Positions 25,790-35,640 of a stretch of DNA of 64,000 nt are shown here, piece by piece (positions within the stretch are counted from its first letter, which is position 1; each line of letters opens with the position of its first letter). Origin of the DNA: Solimonas marina (lineage in GTDB: Bacteria > Pseudomonadota > Gammaproteobacteria > Nevskiales > Nevskiaceae); contig NZ_JAAVXB010000011.1 in assembly GCF_012241385.1 (NCBI RefSeq), positions 1-64,000 of the forward strand. The letters are read 5' to 3'. The notes under the pieces are model-generated. The model did not search any database. It was not told the DNA's origin and saw only the letters and a list, made by a program, of their open reading frames with translations. The position numbers were made by a program, and so were the translations under genes.

Positions 25790-28273
25790 TTACCAGTTCA
25801 GCTGCAGCGTGGCGTAAAGCTCGCGGCCCGGGGCCTGCTGCACGAAGTAGGAGCCCGGGAACACCGTGGCGTCGGTCACCTGGTTGGCAACGCGCTTGTC
25901 GCTGAGGTTCTTGCCACCGATCGTCACCGACCAGTTGTTGTCCTGGTTGGCGATACTCATGCGCGCCGCGTACTCCCAGTGTCCGCCGACCCGCGTATAC
26001 GGATCGAGATCGGTATCGGTGTACTGCTCGCCCTGGAACAGCGCGTCACCCGACAGGCGCATCATCAGGTTCCACGGCATCGGCACCGTCAGGATCGGCG
26101 TGATCGTCGCGGTCTGCTTCGGCGCAAATGCGATGGTCTTGCCCTTCAGATCCTGCGTGGCACCAATGCCGTCGGAAATCGGCGCCGGCGCGTCGGGGTA
26201 CGAGTCGTACTTCGCATCGATGTAACCGAACGAGCCGTTGATCGTCAGCAAGCGCCACGGCGTCAGCCACTGGACATCGGTTTCGACACCACGCGAGGTG
26301 GCGCTGGCATTGCCGACATTGGTCGTGGCGCCGTGGAACGCAAGCACCTGCAGGTTATCGAGCGTCGTGTAATAGAACGTCGTGTTGAAGTTCAGGTGGC
26401 GATCGAACAGACGGCTCTTGAAACCGACTTCATAGGTCGCCGCCTTCTCCGGCTTGAACGGCAAATCCTCGCCGGTATACGACAGCGAGTTGTAGCCGCC
26501 ACTCTTGTAGCCGCGCGCGTAGCTTGAATAGAAATTGAGGTTGTCGTTCCAGATGTACTGCAACGCGACCTTCGGCGAAATGTCGGTCTCGTCACGCTTG
26601 CCCGGCACGTCGTAGTCGTTGGCGCCGAGCAGCAGGCTCGTGAAGCACAGACCGGAAACCAGCTTGTCCGGACAGCCGGTGCCCGCCGTTTCCAGATCCT
26701 TGGTCTCGTGGTTGATACGCACGCCCGGCGTCAGCGACCAGTGGTCGCTGATCTTCCAGGTGGCCTGCGCGAAGTACGCCAGCGACGTGGTCTGCTGGGT
26801 ATAGTCGAACTGGTAGAAGTCGTTGCCGATCACCGGCGCCAATAGCTGACCGACCAGCGGCAGGCCCGGCAAACCCAGCGCCGTGATCAGATTGATATTG
26901 CTGTTGCCGGTCGCCAGTTGCAGGAAGTCGTCGGTCAGCACGAACGAACCGAGATCCTTGCCGGCCACGATCTGCGCCAGCAGGCGATAGTTCGAGCGGA
27001 AGAAATAGCCGCCGGTGACGAAGTCCACCGACTTGCCGAGCCCGAACAAGCTGTCGGACTGCCCTTCAAGGCGCAGCTCGACGGACGTCTGGTTGTAGTG
27101 CTCGTGGTTGTACAGATTGAGAATGTCGGCCGGCGAGACGTCCAGATCGTTGAGCTGGTTGATGTACAGCTTGCTGTAACCGCCGACCAGAATCAGATGC
27201 GCGTCGTGAATGCCGCCGAGATCGCCGATCGACCAGTCGGTCTTCATGCTTTCGGTCGACGATCCCTTGTCGATGAAGCCCGGCGCATTGAATTCGGTCT
27301 TGAAGTCGTTGGGATCATCTTCGACATCGGGGTCGAAGCTGCTCAGATAGTTGTAGGTGCCCTCGTCGAGCTTGGCCAGTTCGTACGGCCAGAAGTTGAG
27401 ACTGGAATCCGAACGCACCAGGTTGATATCCATCTGCACGTCGTCGAGCGGCAGGATGCGCAGCTTCAGACGTCCTGCATTCTGGTTGAGGTCGTTCTCG
27501 TCGCGATGCAGATAGGTGTTACGCAGTTCGCCGTCGTTCTGATGCGTCATGAACGACAGGCGCGCACCGAACCAGTCGTTGAACATGCCGCCGACACCAC
27601 CTTCGAAGCGGAAATCGTCGTACGAGCCGTAGCTGGCACGGGCATTGGCCGAGAAGTTGTCGGTGACGCCACGGCTGATGACGTTGTACAGGCCGGCGAC
27701 CGTGTTCTTGCCGAACAGCGTGCCCTGCGGACCGCGCAACACTTCAACGCGATCGACATCGAACATCGCCTCGGTGAAGTACGCGCCGCGGCCGTAGAAG
27801 ATGTCGTCCTCGACGAAGCCGACCGAGCTTTCGAAACTCGGATTGAAGGTATTGGTGCCGAAGCCGCGGATGAAGACCTGCGGTGACCCGGCGTCGTCCG
27901 TGTCGACGCGTGCGTTCGGAATGTAGTAGCTGACGTCGGTGAGGTCGGACGCATTGATGTCGGCCAGCTGCTCGGCGCCGACCGCCGTGACCGACAGCGG
28001 CACGTCATGCAGCGACTGCTTGCGCTTCTGCGCGGTCACGACGATTTCGGCGAGCCCCGGCGAGCTGCCGCCGTCGGTCTGAACCGCCGCCGGCTCGTCG
28101 CCGGCCACCGGAATCGTATCGAGTTCCGGGGCAGACGTCGTCACATCGGCCTCAGGGGCACTGGCCGGCTCAGACGGCGCGGCGGCCGCCGCGTCCTGAG
28201 CGTGCGCGCGCGCACCGAACAGCATGGAAAAAACTGCAAGCGAAGCGATAACGCGCAAATGGCTTCGACACAT
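25790..28273 (-). CDS. TonB-dependent outer-membrane receptor
   Basis: Active transporter in the outer membrane, 827 residues. The signal peptide (start MCRSHLRVIASLAVF, ending ARAHA-QD) is followed by an Ala/Pro/acidic linker. A TonB-box-like AEIVVTAQKRKQSLHDVP starts the plug domain. The plug holds DVDRVEVLRGPQGTLFGKNT, and the barrel ends in GRELYATLQLNW with a terminal aromatic residue. AQKR-type plugs with LRGPQGTLFG are typical of the large siderophore/carbohydrate/xenobiotic receptor branch; the ligand is unknown. ATG 28273 fits the signal peptide; the longer reading does not. No cotranscribed partner is visible. Confidence 0.94.
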   Translation of the reverse strand: MCRSHLRVIASLAVFSMLFGARAHAQDAAAAAPSEPASAPEADVTTSAPELDTIPVAGDEPAAVQTDGGSSPGLAEIVVTAQKRKQSLHDVPLSVTAVGAEQLADINASDLTDVSYYIPNARVDTDDAGSPQVFIRGFGTNTFNPSFESSVGFVEDDIFYGRGAYFTEAMFDVDRVEVLRGPQGTLFGKNTVAGLYNVISRGVTDNFSANARASYGSYDDFRFEGGVGGMFNDWFGARLSFMTHQNDGELRNTYLHRDENDLNQNAGRLKLRILPLDDVQMDINLVRSDSSLNFWPYELAKLDEGTYNYLSSFDPDVEDDPNDFKTEFNAPGFIDKGSSTESMKTDWSIGDLGGIHDAHLILVGGYSKLYINQLNDLDVSPADILNLYNHEHYNQTSVELRLEGQSDSLFGLGKSVDFVTGGYFFRSNYRLLAQIVAGKDLGSFVLTDDFLQLATGNSNINLITALGLPGLPLVGQLLAPVIGNDFYQFDYTQQTTSLAYFAQATWKISDHWSLTPGVRINHETKDLETAGTGCPDKLVSGLCFTSLLLGANDYDVPGKRDETDISPKVALQYIWNDNLNFYSSYARGYKSGGYNSLSYTGEDLPFKPEKAATYEVGFKSRLFDRHLNFNTTFYYTTLDNLQVLAFHGATTNVGNASATSRGVETDVQWLTPWRLLTINGSFGYIDAKYDSYPDAPAPISDGIGATQDLKGKTIAFAPKQTATITPILTVPMPWNLMMRLSGDALFQGEQYTDTDLDPYTRVGGHWEYAARMSIANQDNNWSVTIGGKNLSDKRVANQVTDATVFPGSYFVQQAPGRELYATLQLNW

Positions 28274-28387
28274 GGACGATCCCCAGCCCTTTACCGTAGA
28301 CGCCGACGACTCTAGCAAGTGGCTGCGCGCCACCGCTTGGCATTTGCCGCCACGGCCCCCCGGCGTGACGGCAGCTCTCCCGCCCGC

Positions 28388-29506
28388 TCAGCCCTTCAGG
28401 GCATCGAGCGGCGCCTGCCAGTCGTAGCCCAGAACGTCGGCGACCGCCTTGTACGTGACGCGACCCTTGTGCACGTTGAGCCCCTCACGCAAGTGCGGAT
28501 CATCGATCAGCGCCTGCCGGTAACCCTTGTTGGCCAGCGCGATGGCAAACGGCATCGTCGCATTGGTCAGCGCGAACGTCGACGTGCGCGCGACACCGCC
28601 CGGCATGTTGGCGACACAATAGTGGACGATGCCGTCGACCAGATAGGTCGGCGCCTGATGCGTGGTCGGCTTCGAGGTTTCGAAGCAGCCGCCCTGGTCG
28701 ATGGCCACGTCCACGATCACCGTGCCCGGTGCCATCAGCTTCAGCATCTCGCGTGTCACCAGCTTCGGCGCCGCGGCCCCCGGCACCAGCACGGCGCCGA
28801 TGACGAGGTCCGCTTTGGCAATGCTGTACTCGACGGCATCGACGGTCGAATACAAGGTGGCCAAGCGCCCGTCGAAGGTGGTGTCCAGCCAGTTCAGCCG
28901 CGGCAGCGAACGGTCGAGGATGGTCACGTGAGCCCCCATACCGACCGCGATGCGGGCCGCGTTGTAGCCGACGACGCCGCCGCCGATCACCACCACTTCC
29001 GCCGCCGGCACGCCCGGCACGCCGCCCATCAGCACACCATTACCGCCGGCCGCCTTTTCCATCGCATGTGCGCCTGCCTGGATCGACATGCGTCCGGCGA
29101 CCTCGCTCATCGGCGCCAGTAGCGGCAGGCCACCGCGCGCATCGGTGACTGTTTCATAGGCAATCGCCGTGCAGCCGGATGCGATCAGCGCCTCGGTCTG
29201 TTCCGGGTCGGGCGCCAGATGCAGGTAGGTAAACAGCAGATGATGCTCACGCAGCATCGCGCATTCCTGCGGCTGCGGCTCCTTCACCTTGATGATCATC
29301 TCCGCCGTCTCGAACAGCGCCTCGGCACTGTCGACGATCTTGGCGCCGGCACGGACATAGGCTTCATCATCGATACCGATGCCAAGCCCGGCCCGTGTTT
29401 CGATGAAGACTTCGTGCCCATGCGCGCTGAGCTCGCGCACGCCCGCCGGCGTCAGGCCGACGCGGTATTCGTGATTCTTGATTTCCTTGGGGGTTCCAAT
29501 ACGCAT
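28388..29506 (-). CDS. ald: Alanine dehydrogenase
   Basis: NAD-dependent oxidative deamination of alanine to pyruvate. 372 residues: [20 protein letters not shown] start, KVKEPQ with the substrate-binding Lys, YLHLAPD with the catalytic His, the Rossmann [17 protein letters not shown], and the C-terminal [16 protein letters not shown]. The ATG at 29506 follows GGAGGCTCG. Together with pyc it connects alanine, pyruvate and oxaloacetate, and it fits an amino-acid-consuming lifestyle. Monocistronic as far as can be seen. Confidence 0.96.
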   Translation of the reverse strand: MRIGTPKEIKNHEYRVGLTPAGVRELSAHGHEVFIETRAGLGIGIDDEAYVRAGAKIVDSAEALFETAEMIIKVKEPQPQECAMLREHHLLFTYLHLAPDPEQTEALIASGCTAIAYETVTDARGGLPLLAPMSEVAGRMSIQAGAHAMEKAAGGNGVLMGGVPGVPAAEVVVIGGGVVGYNAARIAVGMGAHVTILDRSLPRLNWLDTTFDGRLATLYSTVDAVEYSIAKADLVIGAVLVPGAAAPKLVTREMLKLMAPGTVIVDVAIDQGGCFETSKPTTHQAPTYLVDGIVHYCVANMPGGVARTSTFALTNATMPFAIALANKGYRQALIDDPHLREGLNVHKGRVTYKAVADVLGYDWQAPLDALKG

Positions 29507-29670
29507 CTCGAGCCTCCGGTTCGTTCGCCCCATTATCCCGCCACCCCGGGTCCGCAGTCTTCGTGAACAACCACCAGACGCGGGGACTCACCAGCTGCGC
29601 GATCGGTGCCTACGAGATGCTCCGGGCACCCGCCGTACAATGGCGCATTCCGTCGTCCCGAGACCTGAAC

Positions 29671-30027
29671 GTGATCCCGCAACGCCGTTCCCGCTCCGCC
29701 TTTCCGTTCATGCTGCTGGCCGTCGGCATCGGTCTCACCGGCTACTACGGCGTCAAATGGTTCGAGCTGCCAACCTACAGCGAATCCGACATCGCCGCCT
29801 CGACCGAACTGAACATGCAGCTCGAACTGCAGGCCCAGCACGCCCAGACCACACCGGAAAGCCGCGAGCGCTTGCGCAAGCAGACCCGTCAGGACCTGCT
29901 GAACGACATCGCCAAAGAGCGTCGCGACGTCGAAACCGGCCTCGGCGCCGGCCTGATCGCCCTGGTGCTGGCCATCGGCAACATCGTGCTCATGACCCTG
30001 TTGCAACGAGAAAGGGCGCGTCATTGA
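29671..30027 (+). CDS. Small two-span membrane protein, unknown
   Basis: 118 residues from the GTG at 29671. Basic start (IPQRRSRS), first membrane helix (FPFMLLAVGIGLTGYYGVKW), a charged helical middle segment (SREHL-like: ESRERLRKQTRQDLL, AKERRDVET), and a second helix (GLIALVLAIGNIVLMTLL) ending RERARH. The middle could form a short coiled coil. The same frame is open upstream to 29563 but those residues look unconserved. No family recognised. Its stop codon lies inside the terminator stem. Confidence 0.6.
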   Translation: MIPQRRSRSAFPFMLLAVGIGLTGYYGVKWFELPTYSESDIAASTELNMQLELQAQHAQTTPESRERLRKQTRQDLLNDIAKERRDVETGLGAGLIALVLAIGNIVLMTLLQRERARH

Positions 30028-30040
30028 CGCGCCCTTTCTA
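30010..30040 (+). terminator. Terminator overlapping the stop codon
   Basis: GAAAGGGCGCGTC-att-GACGCGCCCTTTC, a 13-bp stem, followed by TATTTAAT. The stop TGA sits in the loop/3' arm. The T-tract is weak, so a leftward role for the big gene starting at 35307 is also possible. Confidence 0.75.
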
Positions 30041-30063
30041 TTTAATCGCTCAAAGTCAGCCGT

Positions 30064-33000
30064 TCAGTTCGGGTTTGCGCAGCTTGCCGCTTCGCCATAC
30101 GGGCTGACCTGCCCCGGTGGATTTACTGTTTCCGTCGTAAAGTCGCTCGACAAACCCTGCAATTCAAAATTGACAGACGTACTGCCCTGATCTCCGTTCA
30201 CCACAATGGTCGCCGTCAGCTGCACTTGCACCCAGTGCGCACGGTCCTTGGGATAGGTGATATCAAATTGACCAGTGCCATTGGCATCCAGCGTTACGGT
30301 AGCAGGGACCGATGCTGGGTTGCCTGGGTCGAGTACCGTGTTGGTATTGAAGTCCTCCCCGGCGTCTAAAAGTCCATTGAAGTTAATGTCTTCGTTGGCA
30401 CAGCCGAATCCGGTATCGGCGCAGCCGATGGCGCCTGCGCTGCAGGTCAAATACCCACTACCGGCCGCCACCGTCCACTGCGTGCCGTTCCAGCCTTCGG
30501 AGCCTTTCTGATAGGCCAGCGCATTGATCGTCAGGTTCACCACACTGCCGGCCGGCGGCGGATTGCCGGCGGAATCCGTCACGAGCACCGAATACGGCAT
30601 TTGATACTGCGTGCTGTTCAGTGCACTGATCGTGTTTCCGGTGCCGAGCACAATTCGCAGAGCCTGCCCTCCGACCGTCAGCGTCGTGCTGCCACTGACG
30701 CCACCGGCAACCGTCGTGCCTGTGATCGTGACACCATCCTGCGAGCCCGTCGTTGCACCGCCCTTGTAGGTAATCGTCGCCTGACCGCCGGAGTTGGTCA
30801 CCGCTGTGCTCTCTTGCAGCGCACCGCCAGAATCGTCATTCAGTGTGAAGTTGACGCTCTGGTTCGCGACTGGGTTGTTGTTGGCATCCCGTACGGTGGT
30901 CGTGATAACACTGGTGCCGTTGACGGCGACCGTCGACGGTGATGCCTGCAAAACCACCGAGGCCGCGGTCGTTGCATTGAACTGAACGCTCGTCGACGCA
31001 GAAATAGTCGGACTGCAGCTCGTGCACGTTGCGGTCACGACCGCACCGCCGGCGTTACCGGCCGCGGAAGCCTGATTGAGCTGAATCTGCGCAACACCAT
31101 CGGCATCGGTCGTGGCCGCCGTCGCGGACAAGGTGCCTCGCGTCGTATTGAAGCTCACGTTCTGCCCGGAAACCGTTCCGCCCGCCAGACGAACCGTGAT
31201 GTTTTGCCAGACCGTGAATGTTGCACCGGTGCCGCTGCCGCCACTGACCGTCGCCGGACTGGTCGGCAGCGCCGTGTAATCGCCGGCGTTGTTAACGATA
31301 AAGCCGGTCACGGCTCCGGTGACTGCGTCGACCGTACTGACCGTCAGCTGTGCCGGGGTCGTGAACGTGCCGCCGCTCACCGTCAAGACGTCGCCCGCCA
31401 CATAATGGCTGCCCCCGTCGGCCGACTCCGCCCCGAGTGACAGGTTCCCGCTGAAGGGGATCTCCGCATCATCCGTCGGCGCCACAATCGTCAGCGTTTG
31501 CGACGCTACCTGAATGGCCTGCTTGGCAACCGTGGCGGCGTTGCTGCACGCCTGCGGCGTTACCGTCAACGTATCACTTCCGCCACTACTGCCGGTGTAG
31601 TCCACCGTAAACTGCCCATTGCTGTCAGTGGTGCAATTACCGCCGGAACAATTGCTCCCGCTATGTGCGGCGATCGTATTGCCCGAGGACGACGATACCG
31701 TCAGAACCTGACTGCTGATCGGGTTATTCCCGGCATCCTTAAAGCTGACCGTATAACTTTGTTTCGCGTTCAACCCAACAGAAGCGGGGCCAGCGATCGA
31801 AATCGTCGTGCCAGCCTCCTGAATCTGAACCATATCGGAGACGCTGGAGGCCGTCGCAGTCACGTCGATCAACTGATTAGTCGTGTCGCCGCCAGTGGTC
31901 AATACCGCAGTCGCCCGACCAGTCGCGTCGGTTGTGCCGCTCGTGACCTGCAATGCACCGCCGGAACCACAGGAGCTTGCATCGAGCTTGGCAGCAAAAT
32001 CGACCGAAACATCTGGCAGAACGTTGTTGTTTTGATCCTTGACGAGCGCGGTCAGCGTCACACCCTGACTTTCAGTGCTGGCGTTTGACGCAAGCTGTGA
32101 GCTGCTCGCAACTAGCGTCACTACCTTTACAGGATTGGTAACGGTCACCGATGCGACATTTGAGAGTGAGTTGGTTGCAATTTTCGCTTTGATTTGGTCA
32201 ACCACAGTTGTCGCGGGATTACCGGCGGTGTAGCCCACAACTGCTCGGCCATCAGCACCCGTCACCACACTGGTAGCTGTTAATGAACCACCGGAATTGT
32301 TGCTCTTGAAGCTGAAGTTCACCGTGATATCGGAAACCGGATTTTTGGTCTTGTCCTGCACCACAGCGACCAATGAAACCGCCCCACCGCCTTTGACGGA
32401 AGGTGCGCTTTGTACAAAATTGAGGCTGTACGGATCGCCGGCCACGAACTGGACATTCGCAGTCTTGCTGAACCCGGCAATCTTCGCCGTAACCGTGGCA
32501 GAGCCGAGTGTCGACGCTGCCCTGAGTTCGAAGTCGGCTTGGCCGTTCTGGTCAGTCGGAACACTCGGGCCGTTCACCGCCGCCCCCGCAGAGGTAGAGA
32601 AATCGACGGTCACGTCAGGGAGCGGTGTGCCGTCGCTTCCGGTCACTACTGCACGAACAATGGCTGTGCTTGCCCCATCGGCTGGAATACTGGAGGAAAG
32701 CGCCGTTAGCGTGATGCCTCCGACAACCTCCGCAGAGCCGCTGACCGTAATTTTGACCTTGTCGCTGAGTCCTTCGGGCGCAACATTGGCTGACACCTTG
32801 ACATCACCCGCAGCGGATGGCGCCGTCAGCACGACCGTCGCAGTACCGCTGCTGTCTGTCGTCGCCGACGATGCGGACAACGAGCCCGCCGTCGTGCTGA
32901 ATTGCACGGCGTGATTCGGCACACCGTTGCCACTCGCGTCACGAACCGTCGCTGTGATCGACGTGGTACGGCTTGGCGCTACCGTGCTCGGGGCCGCAGT

Positions 33001-35307
33001 CAGCTTAATTGCCGTCGCCGTGCCGGCGGCGACGGTGAGCGACGCCGTGGCGCTGTAGCCACCGGACGATGCAGACAGCGTCACGCTGCCCGACGACGCG
33101 GGCGCGGTATAGGTCACCGAGACCTTGCCGCTGGCGTCGGTGACCGGTGCCGTATTGTCGAAGTCGCCGGCTGTCGCCGAAAAATTCACGGTCTTGCCGA
33201 CCACGGCATGACCTGCGCTGTCGACAACTGTCGCGACGATCGTTTGCGACGCCATAGCCGTCGTCGATGGGTTCGCCGGCGAGATCGTGATGCCGCCAAC
33301 GGATGCTGCGTCAGCGTCAATCACCACTGTGGCTTGCTGCGTCGCACTGCCGGACGTCAACTCAATGCTCTCCGAGCCGGCCGAGGTACCGGCGACGAAG
33401 CTCGCGCTCACGTTGCCGTTGGCATCGGTCGTTGCCGCGGCCGGGGTGACAGAGGAGCCTGAGCTGTTCGCCGAAACAATGCGGAAGTTGACCTGCTGAC
33501 CAGCCGCGACCGGGTTGCTGTTCACGTCGAGGACTTGTGCGGAGATCGTTGCCGAACCACCCGGCACCACAGGGCTCGAAGCCACCGACACCACGAAGCT
33601 GTTCGGCGCGCCAGCCGAGACTTTCACGGTCGTCTGAGCAGAAAAGCCACCTGCGCTGGCCGTCACCGTCAGCGTACCCAACGTCGTTGGGGCCGTCATC
33701 GTCACCGAAGCTTGGCCGCTGCTATTGGTCGTTGCACTACCCGTGCTCGGCGTCAACACCGCGCCCGGCACCGAGAAGCTCACTGGCACGCCGGAGATGG
33801 CGCCGGAGCTGGTCTGCACGGTCGCACGCAGCGTTGTCGACTCACCCGCGGAAAGCTGTGACGCCCCGGCCGTGACCACGATGGATGTCACGCTCGCATT
33901 GTCCGCCGAAATTCCAACCGTTACGGCCGGGCTCGCCTGCCCACCAGCCGTCGTGGCCTTCAGGCTATCCGACGAGTAGCCACTGCTCGGCGCCGTGTAT
34001 TGCGTTGATGCCTCACCATTACTGTCTGAGGTCACCGTCGTGCTCGCAAAACTGCCGCCGTTGGACTGCGCCGACGTTGTAGAGCTAAAAGTCACCGCCA
34101 CGCCCGGCACGCGATTGCTGTTGGCGTCGAGCACAACCGCGCGCACCGAGGCCGCCCCCCCTGGGACCAGTGCCGTCGGCGAAACCGATAGCAGCACACT
34201 GCTCGGCGTCCCCGCCACAAATGTCAGCGACGCCGCAGCCGAGTAGCCGCCGGTCGCGGCCGTGATCGCGGCCGTGCCGACACGTGTCGGCGAAATCTGC
34301 AGGGCTGTCGCGATGCCGCTGGCGTTGGTGGCCGCCGTAACCGTCGCCGCCTTCGTCGTACCGGACTGCAGCTGATTGACCGACGTGCTGAACGTCACCA
34401 CGACGTTCTGCATCGGATTGCCAGACGTATCCGTGACCTTCGCACTGACCGAAGTCTGCGTCGCCCCATCGGCGACAGCGGAACTAGCCCCCAACGTCAG
34501 GTTGATCGCGCCAATCTGCGCGGAACTGTTCGACACCGTCAGCGAAGCACTGCCACTCTGGCCGCCTGCCAGCGACGCCTTGAGCACGTCGGTTCCAAGC
34601 GCGGCACCGGCCTGGTACGTGGTTGCCGCACGGCCGTTGTCATCGGTGGAAACCAGGCTCGATGCGAACAGACCACCGCTTTGATTGGTGCTCGCACTCA
34701 AGGTCACCGACGTGCCGGTGACCGGATTGCCGTTGGCGTCCGTTACCTGCACATTGATAGAACTGGTACCGCCTGGCACGACGGTCGTCGGAGCCACGGA
34801 CAGGCTCACCTGCGTTGCAGCACCAGCAACGAAGGCAACACTCGCCGCACCGGAAATGCCGGTTTCGGACTCGCGCGCCACGACCGTTGCGGTCCCGACG
34901 CTGGACGTCGAACGCAGATAAACCGTTGCCTGCCCGTTTGTGTCGGTCTGAGCGTTCGCGCTCGCCGCGAACGGATTCGACGATGGATCGGTGGAGAGCG
35001 TTCCCGCATTGGTTGCGAATGTGACCGTGCTGCCAGACACAACGTTGCCGTCGGTATCCGTCACCGTCGCCGTCAACACCGTTGAACTCGTGCCGTCGGC
35101 AATGATCTGGCTTTGAGCTGCAACCAAGTCCAGCGCCGCCACAGGCCCCGTATCGGTCGACCCACCCGTCGTGCTGCCGGTCGTCGAGCCGCCCGTCGTG
35201 CTACCGCCAAGGCTTCCTCCGGTCTGGTCGTCGCCCAGGCTCGCGCCTCCACAGGCACTCAGCATCAGAACCGACAAAAGGCTCACTGCACCAATCAGCT
35301 TACGCAT
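30064..35307 (-). CDS. Giant lipoprotein with many Ig-like (Big_1/invasin-type) repeats
   Basis: 1747 residues. The signal ends in lipobox VLMLSAC-G, and a Gly/Ser/Thr linker (GGSTTGGSTTGS) follows. About fourteen Ig-like units of some 90-110 residues then follow, each with the pattern T-x-T-V-x-D-x-x-G-N-P-V-x-G-x-x-V-x-F and ending in a G-x-A-T-V-T strand. Near the C terminus is an EF-hand-like acidic stretch (EDINFNGLLDAGEDFNTN). It is probably an outer-membrane-anchored surface fibre for adhesion. ATG follows GGGGGAG. No secretion partner or sortase gene is adjacent. Exact repeat count needs domain search. Confidence 0.9.
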   Translation of the reverse strand: MRKLIGAVSLLSVLMLSACGGASLGDDQTGGSLGGSTTGGSTTGSTTGGSTDTGPVAALDLVAAQSQIIADGTSSTVLTATVTDTDGNVVSGSTVTFATNAGTLSTDPSSNPFAASANAQTDTNGQATVYLRSTSSVGTATVVARESETGISGAASVAFVAGAATQVSLSVAPTTVVPGGTSSINVQVTDANGNPVTGTSVTLSASTNQSGGLFASSLVSTDDNGRAATTYQAGAALGTDVLKASLAGGQSGSASLTVSNSSAQIGAINLTLGASSAVADGATQTSVSAKVTDTSGNPMQNVVVTFSTSVNQLQSGTTKAATVTAATNASGIATALQISPTRVGTAAITAATGGYSAAASLTFVAGTPSSVLLSVSPTALVPGGAASVRAVVLDANSNRVPGVAVTFSSTTSAQSNGGSFASTTVTSDSNGEASTQYTAPSSGYSSDSLKATTAGGQASPAVTVGISADNASVTSIVVTAGASQLSAGESTTLRATVQTSSGAISGVPVSFSVPGAVLTPSTGSATTNSSGQASVTMTAPTTLGTLTVTASAGGFSAQTTVKVSAGAPNSFVVSVASSPVVPGGSATISAQVLDVNSNPVAAGQQVNFRIVSANSSGSSVTPAAATTDANGNVSASFVAGTSAGSESIELTSGSATQQATVVIDADAASVGGITISPANPSTTAMASQTIVATVVDSAGHAVVGKTVNFSATAGDFDNTAPVTDASGKVSVTYTAPASSGSVTLSASSGGYSATASLTVAAGTATAIKLTAAPSTVAPSRTTSITATVRDASGNGVPNHAVQFSTTAGSLSASSATTDSSGTATVVLTAPSAAGDVKVSANVAPEGLSDKVKITVSGSAEVVGGITLTALSSSIPADGASTAIVRAVVTGSDGTPLPDVTVDFSTSAGAAVNGPSVPTDQNGQADFELRAASTLGSATVTAKIAGFSKTANVQFVAGDPYSLNFVQSAPSVKGGGAVSLVAVVQDKTKNPVSDITVNFSFKSNNSGGSLTATSVVTGADGRAVVGYTAGNPATTVVDQIKAKIATNSLSNVASVTVTNPVKVVTLVASSSQLASNASTESQGVTLTALVKDQNNNVLPDVSVDFAAKLDASSCGSGGALQVTSGTTDATGRATAVLTTGGDTTNQLIDVTATASSVSDMVQIQEAGTTISIAGPASVGLNAKQSYTVSFKDAGNNPISSQVLTVSSSSGNTIAAHSGSNCSGGNCTTDSNGQFTVDYTGSSGGSDTLTVTPQACSNAATVAKQAIQVASQTLTIVAPTDDAEIPFSGNLSLGAESADGGSHYVAGDVLTVSGGTFTTPAQLTVSTVDAVTGAVTGFIVNNAGDYTALPTSPATVSGGSGTGATFTVWQNITVRLAGGTVSGQNVSFNTTRGTLSATAATTDADGVAQIQLNQASAAGNAGGAVVTATCTSCSPTISASTSVQFNATTAASVVLQASPSTVAVNGTSVITTTVRDANNNPVANQSVNFTLNDDSGGALQESTAVTNSGGQATITYKGGATTGSQDGVTITGTTVAGGVSGSTTLTVGGQALRIVLGTGNTISALNSTQYQMPYSVLVTDSAGNPPPAGSVVNLTINALAYQKGSEGWNGTQWTVAAGSGYLTCSAGAIGCADTGFGCANEDINFNGLLDAGEDFNTNTVLDPGNPASVPATVTLDANGTGQFDITYPKDRAHWVQVQLTATIVVNGDQGSTSVNFELQGLSSDFTTETVNPPGQVSPYGEAASCANPN

Positions 35308-35640
35308 GGACTCCCCCGTCCCCGCCGCACCACTTTGCGGCCTTGCAGAAATTCGATGCTATCCCGAAAAATCAAGTGAAACAAGAAACTCTGACACTTT
35401 ATGAAACAACTTACGTAACAGGCGTGACATCAGGGAGCATCACCCCCTGCCGGCGGGCAGGCACGCTCAAAGTGGCAAGACGGCCTTGAATCACTGCCCT
35501 CAGCAGGCCTGCAGCCCGCTTTTGCTTGAAATACCTGACGTCACTGTGATCTCGGTCACAGAAATCGACGGATTCAGCATTTCTGAATGAAGCCGCGGGC
35601 GATATGCTCGCGCGAGGGGCTAAAAACTTGGGGATTAGGG
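35308..35640. other. Divergent intergenic region with a CRP/Clp site
   Basis: Separates the leftward Ig-repeat lipoprotein from the rightward protease. No ORF. It is A/T-rich at 35360-35420 (probable lipoprotein promoter region) and carries a perfect TGTGA-N6-TCACA site at 35545-35560, 80 bp before the protease start. Confidence 0.6.
35545..35560. promoter_or_regulatory. CRP/Clp-type binding site
   Basis: TGTGATCTCGGTCACA matches TGTGA-N6-TCACA on both half-sites. Clp of Xanthomonas/Lysobacter and CRP of enterics use this site; Clp controls secreted proteases. It is 80 bp upstream of the secreted protease ATG and 238 bp from the lipoprotein start on the other strand. Confidence 0.7.
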
